In this document: positions 56,325-64,000 of the stretch, piece after piece | How the letters are laid out: every line of letters begins with the position of its first letter | How positions within the stretch are numbered: position 1 is the stretch's first letter | DNA from: Actinernus sp. WN-2022 | Lineage: Eukaryota > Cnidaria > Anthozoa > Actiniaria > Actinernidae | Direction of reading: 5' to 3' | NCBI GenBank assembly: GCA_030867875.1 | Contig: JAOWCC010000577.1 | Span: 2,186,660 to 2,250,659, forward strand | Length of the DNA stretch: 64,000 nt | Translations under genes and position numbers: made by a program | Notes under the pieces: generated by a model | Database searches by the model: none | The model's input: the letters and a program-made list of their open reading frames with translations, nothing else | What the model was told of the DNA's origin: nothing

Positions 56325-57128
56325 TAACTCAGCTTGTAGGACACTGTGATATACTATATTTGTAAACCAACTCAGCTTGTAGGACACGTGATATACTATA
56401 TTTGTAAACCAACTCAGCTTGTAGGACAGTGATATACTATATTTGTAAACCAACTCAGCTTGTAGGACACGTGATATACTATATTTGTAAACCAACTCAG
56501 CTTGTAGGACACGTGATATACTATATTTGTAAACCAACTCAGCTTGTAGGACACGTGATATACTATATTTGTAAACCAACTCAGCTTGTAGGACACGTGA
56601 TATACTCTATTTGTAAACCAACTCAGCTTGTAGGACACGTGATATACTCTATTTGTAAACCAACTCAGCTTGTAGGACACGTGATATACTCTATTTGTAA
56701 ACCAACTCAGCTTGTAGGACACGTGATATACTATATTTGTAAACCAACTCAGCTTGTAGGACACGTGATATACTATATTTGTAAACCAACTCAGCTTGTA
56801 GGACACGTGATATACTATATTTGTAAACCAACTCAGCTTGTAGGACACGTGATATACTCTATTTGTAAACCAACTCAGCTTGTAGGACACGTGATATACT
56901 ATATTTGTAAACCAACTCAGCTTGTAGGACACGTGATATACTATATTTGTAAACCAACTCAGCTTGTAGGACACGTGATATACTATATTTGTAAACCAAC
57001 TCAGCTTGTAGGACACGTGATATACTATATTTGTAAACCAACTCAGCTTGTAGGACACGTGATATACTATATTTGTAAACCAACTCAGCTTGTAGGACAC
57101 GTGATATACTCTATTTGTAAACCAACTC
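56325..57128 (+). repeat. 42-bp minisatellite, about 19 units
   Basis: The unit is AACTCAGCTTGTAGGACACG plus TGATATACTATATTTGTAAA plus CC. The main two-state site is ATACTATATT or ATACTCTATT. The first units (CACTGTG, CAGTG) are aberrant. Each unit has CACGTG. It starts about 35 bp after the LINE D tail. The 251- and 228-codon frames are artefacts. Confidence 0.97.
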
Positions 57129-57900
57129 GTACAAACCGACTTTTCAACTGTGACAAAATGGACGCCATAGCGCGCAAAGCATGACGGTTGGACTATATTC
57201 TTTAAACAACTATGATAAACCGTTCTTTAGTTCACGTTAGAGATGAGGACAGGATTGGAGAGGGGGGCTTATATTCTGAAGGCAGTTTAATAGCAAACTG
57301 ATGGGCTATAACCGAGGATTGGGGGTATAACCGGGGATGGGGGCTATAACAGGGGATGGCGTGGAGGCCAGGGGCTTTTAATTGGTATTTTACGGTATTT
57401 TATGAAAGTCTGGAGTTAGCCTATTAAATATGGATTTTTCATTTATCAAATAAAAAATGACCTGACCTTGGCCGTTTATTGCCTCGACCCAGGCTCCTCT
57501 TTAGTGTGCTCGTGTTGTGCTGATCGTCCTGAGATAATAGAATAGAAATGAATTCTTAAGACGTCTAACCATACACTTCCCATATCTTACTGAACTGTTA
57601 TTCACTACAGATAACAGAGGCGCGAACCATATGGGATGCTATGTACATAAGAACGCAATTCACACCCGGTCTGTATAAGTGAGCCGTGACTTACGGCACG
57701 GTTACGGCACGGTTACTGTACGGCATACCGGGACATTGTAAAGCTACTGTTCAGTGCCCCTAACCCCAATTATTTTTATTCATTTCTTTAAATGCTCATA
57801 AGCTTTCGGGTAATTCTGTGAAAAAAAAATGCTTTTGCGTCAATGCTCGATTGTGTACGACCTGCTGTCATTGGTTAAAAAAGGCGAAAAGCGACTCGAC
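57129..57900. other. No gene; short GGGGATGGGGGCTATAAC repeats (57302-57360)
   Basis: Three or four imperfect copies of GGGCTATAACCGGGGATGGG lie here. A partial copy of the 38530 MITE family lies at 57688-57735 (TTACGGCACGGTTACTGTAC). Confidence 0.5.
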
Positions 57901-57924
57901 TCTTTTCACGACCGAAGTACATCG

Positions 57925-58070
57925 TGCATTGTGCGTGACGCAATATCAGGAATCCACAACAATAGAAACTACAACAAGGGATAAGTGAATAATGGCATTG
58001 TGCGTGACGCAATATCAGGAATCCACAACAATAGAAACTACAACAAGGGATAAGTGAATAATGGCATTTT
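57925..58070 (+). repeat. 69-bp direct duplication
   Basis: GCATTGTGCGTGACGCAATA through GGATAAGTGAATAATG occurs twice in tandem, with no visible change in the first 60 bases. Confidence 0.9.
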
Positions 58071-58439
58071 GCGTGATCTTACATCACTCGATCAAGACTG
58101 CGCGGTCGTGAAACAAATTTCACGTGACTTTAATAACGATTTAACAATAAAGGATTATAACTCTAACTTTCACTCTTTCTTTTTCCGATTCGTCCTCGAT
58201 GTTCATTATAGAAAATGAACACAACTACAATGGCGTTAGGGGCACTTTAAGCCTGGTTTTTACTAGTGACGTCATCAATATACGCAGTAGTGCATTGGAT
58301 CATTAGCGGCGCTTGTTCTTATATCACACCAGCGAGATTACAATAACTATCGCATGTCTGGAATCAATGTTCGATTGGTGGCTGATATTGGCTTCAAACT
58401 GTCATAGTTCCCTCCCTTAATGCTGGATTGTCCTTCAAT

Positions 58440-59250
58440 CCCAAATGAACCATGATATGAATTTAATTCAATAATGGCTACAAGCAAACAAATTAACATT
58501 AAATGTTAAGAAAACAAAATACACGTTGATAGGGAGTCGTTACAAACTCAAATACATAATGATTTTACTGTTAAAGTCAATACTATACCACTAAAAAGGG
58601 AAAGTGAGTATAAATCCCTTGGAGTCCATATAGATGAAACCCTTACTTGGGACTCACACATTAGTGTAACTTTAAAGAAAGTATCTGCAGGTCTTGCTGT
58701 TTTAAAGCGTTAAGTCCAATTATATACCACTGGAAACTTGATTAAGTACATGTCTGTACAATGCACTGATTCTGCCTGCTGTCAGATAAACTCCAACAGC
58801 TTCGAAATAGGGCTGCCAGAATTATCATCTTTTCTGACTACGAAGTTCGATCTGGTGAATTATTGGATGAGCTTGGCTGAGAAAGGTTAGAAACAGGAGG
58901 ATAAAACAACTAGCTACAATCTTGTACAAAATTTACAACAATTTTGAGACAGATTTTTGTTAATGTCTCAAATATTCACCTTATAACCTTAGACATTCTA
59001 CACCAAACTGGCACATTCCTAGACCAAGAACCGAGGCTGCAAAATCCAGCCTGCATTATAGAGGGACTGTCCTATTGAAAAAGATCCCTGTAGAAGTAAG
59101 ACATCAACTAAATTTAAATGCTTAAAAAAATTATAAGGTCATTTTTAATAAATTGTGTAGTTTTTTTACACGGCCGTCCCAGAAAGATCATTTGATGTAA
59201 ATTAATGTGATTTTCATGTATAAATAAAGATTATGTATGTATGTATGTAA
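58440..59250 (+). pseudogene. LINE 3' fragment with (TGTA)n tail
   Basis: YKSLGVHIDETLTWDSHISV and LKKVSAGLAVLKR (58600-58715), then LQQLRNRAARI-like and GLSYWKRSL-like remains and a TATGTATGTATGTA tail (59230-59250). Many frameshifts. It resembles the copy at 22172-23040. Confidence 0.75.
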
Positions 59251-59551
59251 AGGACATGTAATATTTTCCTTAAAGACTTTGTTAATCATTTTGCACATTT
59301 ACTTTGATTTCTTCCATCCCAAACGTGTGCTAGGACGTTTATATGAAAATAATTGTGTTCCGGCCCGGATCATAAAGGCGTGTACCTGACACAGCTCCTT
59401 CAAGCGTAATGATAAATACGGCACTGTGGCTACGTATGTTGTTTGCGCGTATGCTTATCTCGCTAGTGAAAACCAGTTTTTACGGTACAAACTCGCCGTA
59501 AAGCTAGCAGTCTTCTAATCTTGTCTATCAAACGGCACGGTCTCTAGTTAC

Positions 59552-59647
59552 CTGTGCTGTTGTTGTACTGGTAGAAGTAGCGACGGAAGGCACATAGCTA
59601 GAGCCAGCAGCACTTGGTGCCAGGGGAGTAGCAATTGTTGTACCGTG
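59552..59647 (-). CDS. Ser/Thr-rich internal exon on the minus strand
   Basis: Minus-strand acceptor CGTCTTTCTCAG and donor ACAGGTAACT enclose 32 in-frame codons: HGTTIATPLAPSAAGSSYVP then SVATSTSTTTAQ, phase 0 at both ends. It is a low-complexity linker. The phase fits the SWIM exon upstream; the next known exon (48730-48811) enters in phase 2, so at least one exon is missing. Confidence 0.5.
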
Positions 59648-59708
59648 CTGAGAAAGACGTAAAGAGAATAGCAAGTATAATACAGGACTTGAAATTAGAG
59701 GAAATACC

Positions 59709-60137
59709 TCTAGTAACTGTTGCTAGTTGTCACTAATGTTTACTATAGCAACATGGTCTGATCCACTAGCTCTGAATTTCTAACGAACTCTGAATTTTTA
59801 ACGAGACCTGAAACAACCATGTGGGCTGATCAAAGCCAGGTCCCGGCTAAACCACAGATCGAATTGGAATTTAGCGTGTTGGCTTTTGCGGAGGGAGGAA
59901 AACCGGAGAACCCGGAGATAAACCCTCAGAGAAAGGACGAGATACCAACTAACTCAACTCACATATGGCGCCCCGTCCGGGAATCGAACCTGGGCCACAG
60001 AAATGAGAGGCGAAGCGCTTAACCACTGCGCCACCCTGGCTCCCCTAGCAACAACAAATAGTTCAGTAAGATTCTACTAGTAACTGTTGCTAGTTGTCAC
60101 TAATGTTTACTATAGCAACATGGTCTGATCCACTAGC
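59709..60137. repeat. ~62-bp direct repeats flanking a SINE
   Basis: CTAGTAACTGTTGCTAGTTG through ATGGTCTGATCCACTAGC occurs at 59709-59770 and 60076-60137, nearly identical. This is far longer than a normal target duplication. Confidence 0.85.
59772..60052 (-). mobile_element. tRNA-headed SINE, minus strand
   Basis: On the minus strand, GGTGGCGCAGTGGTTAAGCG (A box) and GGTTCGATTCCC (B box) are followed by GCGCCATATGTGAGTTGAGT, a TTATCTCCGGGTTCTCCGGT block and AAATTCCAATTCGATC. I know this tail type from abundant cnidarian SINEs, though that comparison is from memory. The plus frame 59819-60022 is an artefact. Confidence 0.8.
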
Positions 60138-60139
60138 AA

Positions 60140-60760
60140 CAAACAGCAATAACAAATGGACTGTGTTGGGCAAAAAGGATCCGGACAACATATAATGTAA
60201 ATACCTTTTGAAATTGTTCTATATTTTGTATACATGTGGTACTATTAGAATCTGCATCACGAACTAACATGTAGTATGGAATTCATGAAATTGACAAATG
60301 GAATTTATGATATTTTTGTACAGGGGGTTGATTGCATATTAGCAGATTGCCTATCATCAGACGATTATTATAAGAGTAGCAGAATGACTGAAGAAAAGCC
60401 ATTTTTAGACCAAAAAGTGATAACCTTATTCATCTTATTTTATTTTGTACTCTTTAACGCCAGCATCTCCTCTGACAGGATTCCTAATTTTTGTGGTCAT
60501 ATTTGTAATCAAAATCACATAATTTTAACATCTGATTTTTGTTACTGAAATTTAATTTATGAATTAAATGTAAGTATGTTATTTGGGGTTCAGAGTGCCC
60601 TTTTAAGGAGCCATGTCAACAGGAGTGGCGAAACAGGTTACAGTAGGTCTTGTATTCTCAATCATAAGATTAATATGGCCAGCATAGGATATCAAAACAC
60701 AATGAAATATTTGTATGAAAATTGAGCTTGAGTGGGGCTTAACAAACATATTCTATTCTG
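60140..60760. other. No gene recognised
   Basis: A 90-codon plus frame (60276-60548) with a hydrophobic stretch has no domain or splice support. Confidence 0.4.
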
Positions 60761-60761
60761 T

Positions 60762-60892
60762 CGTGCGTCTGTCCTCTTATAGATGCACAGATGACGTCAC
60801 AACGTGAAGAGAACAAAGAAGTGCGCCACGAGACGCAGTCGAGCCACTGATGTGTGACGTCATCTGTGCATCTATTACAGGACACACGCACG
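60762..60892. mobile_element. ~131-bp MITE with 39-bp TIRs ending in TGACGTCA
   Basis: GTGCGTCTGTCCTCTTATAG, then ATGCACAGATGACGTCACA, is mirrored at the right end (with GTGTGTCC and TGTAAT variants). The centre holds GCCACGAGACGCAG. It is the parent-like copy of the 15855 relic and of the 39680 satellite unit. Confidence 0.85.
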
Positions 60893-61083
60893 GTACAATG
60901 GAATCTATGTGTGTTATATATTAATTGCAAACTAAAAGCTATGAAAATATCCAATTAAAACGAGTCGAGAAATTGGTTGCGCGCGCTCATGACGCCACCC
61001 ATGTGTGTGGCCTCTAATAACACATGGCTCTTAACCAATCAGAGCGTGTGTTTTGGACTGATTATCATATAATTAAACAATAT

Positions 61084-61206
61084 ACCACACATTTCAATGT
61101 GTTTAATGGCGAAATAAAGCACTCAGGATGTTGGGAGTGCAAAAGAAATGCTCTGCCAACATCCCAAGTGCTTTATTTCGCCAGTAAACACATTGAAATG
61201 TGTGGT
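61084..61206. repeat. Long near-perfect hairpin (about 50-bp arms)
   Basis: ACCACACATTTCAATGTGTT, then TAATGGCGAAATAAAGCACT and the following GGATGTTGG, mirror the right arm. The loop is only about 20 bases. AACCAATCAGAGC occurs outside on both sides (61034, 61291) in direct orientation. Confidence 0.9.
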
Positions 61207-61345
61207 CTATTGCTTTTGATATAACTACGACACAACCGTTTTCTATGTGTTTACCGGCACAATAGATTATAGATTTTTTGAGTCTATAAACCAATCAGAG
61301 CACTGGTACTATCTGGGTTATATTATAAAGACTGTATAAACAGAC

Positions 61346-61455
61346 CTTTAAAATCTCTTCCTGGTCCTTGTACTCTAGTAGCATTGCCACAACGTGCTTA
61401 CACTGCCCCAGTTTACTTGCAGGGTCCTGACACGTGCAGCTAGCACTCACAATCC
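61346..61455 (-). CDS. SWIM zinc-finger exon
   Basis: Minus-strand acceptor CCATTCACAG (phase 1) and donor TTAAAGGTCTGT (phase 0) enclose GIVSASCTCQDPASKLGQCK then HVVAMLLEYKDQEEILK. The CxC...CxH pattern (CTC then CKH) with a following helix is the SWIM domain, a small zinc-binding fold for DNA or protein contacts. Families with it range from FAR1/MULE-type transposases to SWIM-type E3 ligases and recombination factors; this exon alone cannot choose. It may be a host gene, because the following Ser/Thr exon is spliced in phase. Confidence 0.7.
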
Positions 61456-61533
61456 CTGTGAATGGACAATATGGTGACACGGTTACACGGGCGTTTTTAA
61501 TTGGTAGAGTGGATTTTCGATGAGTGGGCCAAA

Positions 61534-61680
61534 GCTACGGCCTTACCGTAACCGTACTGTAACGTAATGTGATTGGATCAGAAGGACAAAAACAATAGGA
61601 AACCATTTCAACATCACGGCATGCCGTACAGTAACCGTGCTGTACAGTTACCGTGCTGTAAGCCGTAACATGCCTACTCA
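61534..61680. mobile_element. ~145-bp MITE (38530 family)
   Basis: CTACGGCCTTACCGTAACCG at the left and CGGTTACTGTAC-complement motifs at the right (GTACAGTAACCGTGCTGTA) bound AGGACAAAAACAATAGGAAA. Confidence 0.75.
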
Positions 61681-61995
61681 TACTAAATCCGCTCTAAGAA
61701 ATGACAGTGCTGATAGCCAATTCCATGTTATTTCTTCCTTTTCAGGCTTCTATAAGCCTTTTGCAGGAAACAGTAACGTGCTGATATAATAGTTCACTAA
61801 CGAATGAATTGAGCTTGTAATTCCCATGGGAAAGACGTTGCCATGGATGCTGGATGGCAAGCTACTTTTAAAAAACGCCGTTTTAAAAATATCGATAATC
61901 GATTTGACATGGAAAATATCATTTACAGACAGGTTTTACTGATAACACTACCGATCTCGTACAAGTGCCTTAAAATATATGAATTAATATTTGCT

Positions 61996-62095
61996 TGCCC
62001 TCAAGTACAACCACGTGATTGAGGAACTTATATCGCCGCTGGAAGAAACGGTTCTTATCTTCGAGTGGATCACCACGAGGAGACGAAGCTGCCAT
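61996..62095 (-). CDS. Candidate coding exon near the SWIM exon (strand uncertain)
   Basis: On the minus strand, CTTACATGGCAG gives an ATG in good context and MAASSPRGDPLEDKNRFFQR followed by a basic/apolar part. It could be the first exon of the SWIM gene, but only a GC donor (GAGGGCAAGC) gives the right phase. On the plus strand the same DNA reads YNHVIEELISPLEETVLIFE plus WITTRRRSCH between an acceptor (GCCCTCAAG) and a donor (CATGTAAGA). Higher GC than the flanks supports coding on one strand. Confidence 0.35.
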
Positions 62096-62218
62096 GTAAG
62101 ATTTTGTTTATTTTTCGCCAAATTAAAAATTACCGAATTTAGCCTGACGCACGACCAAAACGTGATACGTCACAGATTTTATAATTGTTTGATATTACTT
62201 TTATGACGTGCGTAAAAC

Positions 62219-62325
62219 CTACCCTGGTCCCAGAGGTTTTCTAGAGAGCCGCAGAGAAAGAGCCGCAAAGCGGCGATCAGAGAGCTGTGAAGCAGCGCGA
62301 AGCGAACTGCGGGAACCAGGGTACA
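62219..62325. mobile_element. Foldback MITE with ACCCTGGT ends
   Basis: TACCCTGGTCCCAGAGG at the left and GCGGGAACCAGGGTA at the right are inverted. Inside, GAGCCGCAGAG-like units repeat. Confidence 0.65.
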
Positions 62326-63480
62326 TTAAACCCGGTAATGTATGGTTTGGTGTATAATAAAACCGTTTATATTTGTCATAAAAGCCTCCTTCTCCAAAGC
62401 GTGTATCGGCGTGTCGCTCTTTGCGGTATATATAGCCGTGGATTGGAAGGCAAGGTTATCGCATCATATTTGGCCTTCTTTACCATGCCTTATAATGTTA
62501 TGATTATTTGACTTCTCATATCAAAGAAACTTGTTGTTAGCTGCTCCCTAAGAGACCTCTCTTTTAGTTTTGTACGAATATCTACTTTGCATACTTTAAT
62601 CACAGGCTTCCCAGACTCATGCACGTATGTCTTTCGGGTTACTTGTGGTATTTATCGCTTAGTTCTAAAAGCGATCTCAAAAGAGTTCATACATTCACCC
62701 TGTGTGAATGGTCTTTCCCGATTCCTACAAAATAAATTTACAAAAAAAATTGATACTTATGACGTTGTGTTTTCAGTTTTCCGCGATTTCGGACCTTCTA
62801 AAGTAGTTTATTAGGCGACGATTATTTGGCCGTTGGCGATTGTAACAAATAACAAGGTGGGCAACTCGGCCTCTCTAAAGCGCATACTTATCCTCGAATA
62901 TTCCCCCCAAATCGGCACTTTTCTTAATCGCTCGCTCGGCACAGGAGAGATCAGTAATCAAGCAACACCTGACCCAAGTTTTATGAAAATCCATCATCGC
63001 GAAAAGGCCTCCTAAAGAGCAAAAACGTGTTCCGATGATCCGTACAGACTCGACCGACCAGAGAAGTTCAAAAATTGTCCGCCCCTAACCGGAACGGTGC
63101 AAACCGCCTAGTGTTTCGACAGTTCCACGTTTTCAAACGAGTTATACTCGTTCAAAAAAGCCGCTTACCAGTTTCTGCAATCAAAGCCGTTAGATCGTAG
63201 CTCTCTCCTTGAGAACCACAACCTGTTGTATTATAAAAAAGTATGTCAGTTGTATAATAGAATTGATATATTAGTTTAAGATGCTTTAAGACATTGATAA
63301 GCTTTGTTTATTGTGGGAAGGGGAGTACCTTTTGAAAACGTAAAATATCACTAAGCCTTCGTTGTTTCCCGACTTGTTTTTGCTACTTTCCCGCCAGAAC
63401 ATGGTAAACAGGCTTCCGTCCATCATCGAAGTAGGCGGGATCACATGTCCAAATGGCTTCTGCATATAGCGAGATAAAGA
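62326..63480. other. No gene recognised
   Basis: Frames at 62287-62511, 62587-62814 and 62833-63015 have no recognised domain or splice support. Confidence 0.4.
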
Positions 63481-63486
63481 GTCGGA

Positions 63487-63625
63487 GACTTCGAGTTAGG
63501 ATTTCCAGTCAGAATTTCAATCAAGATTTCAAGTTAGGATTTCGAGTCAAGATTTCAAGTCAGGATTTCATTTTGAGTCACGATTTCGAGTTAGGAATTC
63601 GAGTCAGGATTTCGAGTCAAGCTAG
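63487..63625 (+). repeat. ~14-bp degenerate tandem repeat
   Basis: Variants of GAGTCAGGATTTC and AGTCAAGATTTC occur about ten times. The 72-codon frame is an artefact. Confidence 0.85.
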
Positions 63626-63787
63626 AGTCAGGAACATTGGGAAATCATCGCAAGTAAAATTGGAAGAATAAAATGTGAGAATACGATATATATCGACTTC
63701 CGTGAATGATTCCTTTTTCGTTATCTTGTTTACTGATATGAGAAAATGCTAAAACTCAGATATGTGGATTGTCTCATGCATTCAAAC

Positions 63788-63848
63788 ATGTTAGCTCAGT
63801 GGTTAAGCTCCGGTCTGTTGCGCGGGAGATCGCGGGTTCAAACCCCGG

Positions 63849-63887
<39 letters not shown>

Positions 63888-64000
63888 GGTGCTTCCTTTG
63901 TGAAACAAATGCAAACGGTTAGACCTTCGCGTCTTCTCGGATAAGGACGTAAAATCGTAGGTCTCCCGTCGGCCTCAAGTTTATCAGTCTCACTAGACTG
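63788..64000 (+). mobile_element. tRNA-headed SINE running off the window end
   Basis: GTTAGCTCAGTGGTTAAGC (A box) and GGTTCAAACCC (B box) are followed by a non-tRNA body with AATAACTGAGTAGAAGGTGC and TTCTCGGATAAGGACGTAAA. The anticodon arm is irregular, so it is not a tRNA gene. The tail resembles V/core-type SINE bodies seen in corals (from memory). Confidence 0.8.

Noticed and set aside
56414..57184. Long open frames on both strands (251 and 228 codons)
   Set aside because: They result from a 42-bp repeat with no stop in several frames. The peptides are pure repeats with no start context.
63788..63860. tRNA gene at the right end
   Set aside because: It has the same head-plus-body layout as a SINE, and the anticodon stem is irregular.

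Overview
The window looks like eukaryotic, AT-rich invertebrate DNA, most likely from an anthozoan cnidarian (coral or sea anemone). That is an inference from three things: small phase-1 exons with GT-AG borders that encode extracellular modules (TSP1, CAP); a dense load of CR1/L2-like and L1-like LINE relics; and tRNA-headed SINEs resembling those I know from cnidarian genomes. Nothing bacterial (operons, ribosome binding sites) is visible. No search could be run, so family names rest on motifs read by eye.

Plus-strand genes. A TSP1 exon (7542-7697) and a single-exon CAP/SCP domain with a stop codon (14808-15304) have compatible phase-1 borders and probably belong to one secreted-protein gene. 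A second CAP gene follows in tandem and can be assembled almost completely. Its seven exons lie at 24005-24065, 25447-25596, 27519-27704, 33878-33952, 35425-35567, 36316-36496 and 38202-38434. They join in frame to 342 residues, with a signal peptide, three short unrecognised modules and a C-terminal CAP domain. The first CAP copy keeps the usual His-Glu-Glu-His set; the second appears to lack the first His.

Minus-strand genes. A SWIM zinc-finger exon (61346-61455), a Ser/Thr-rich exon (59552-59647), a short helical exon (48730-48811) and a terminal exon (47896-48069) may be parts of one long minus-strand gene. At least one exon is missing between the second and third. Another terminal exon lies at 42006-42414.

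Mobile DNA fills most of the rest. From left to right: LINE relics (1-420, 1360-2885); a TTAA-flanked MITE (2003-2541); TIR elements at 3361-3906 and 4445-6776, the latter containing a 1.29-kb element with a perfect 8-bp target duplication; LINE relics at 8050-9500 and 15370-15660; a 3-kb P-like element whose two long terminal repeats both carry a degraded THAP domain (18051-21103); and a LINE-in-LINE-in-LINE nest inside intron 3 of the second CAP gene (27742-33011). Two related CR1-like LINEs lie head to tail at 51660-56300.

From about 35 to 57 kb the window is dominated by unrelated minisatellites with units of 18, 20, 25, 28, 39, 42, 46, 47, 60, 66 and about 118 bp. Several have a readable origin. 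The 25-bp satellite resembles the 5' part of tRNA-Val, the 60-bp satellite is the terminal repeat of a MITE, the 66-bp satellite is an in-frame expansion inside a reverse transcriptase ORF, and the 39-bp array is split by a LINE with visible target duplications. This conversion of transposon or tRNA fragments into tandem arrays is the most striking property of the locus.
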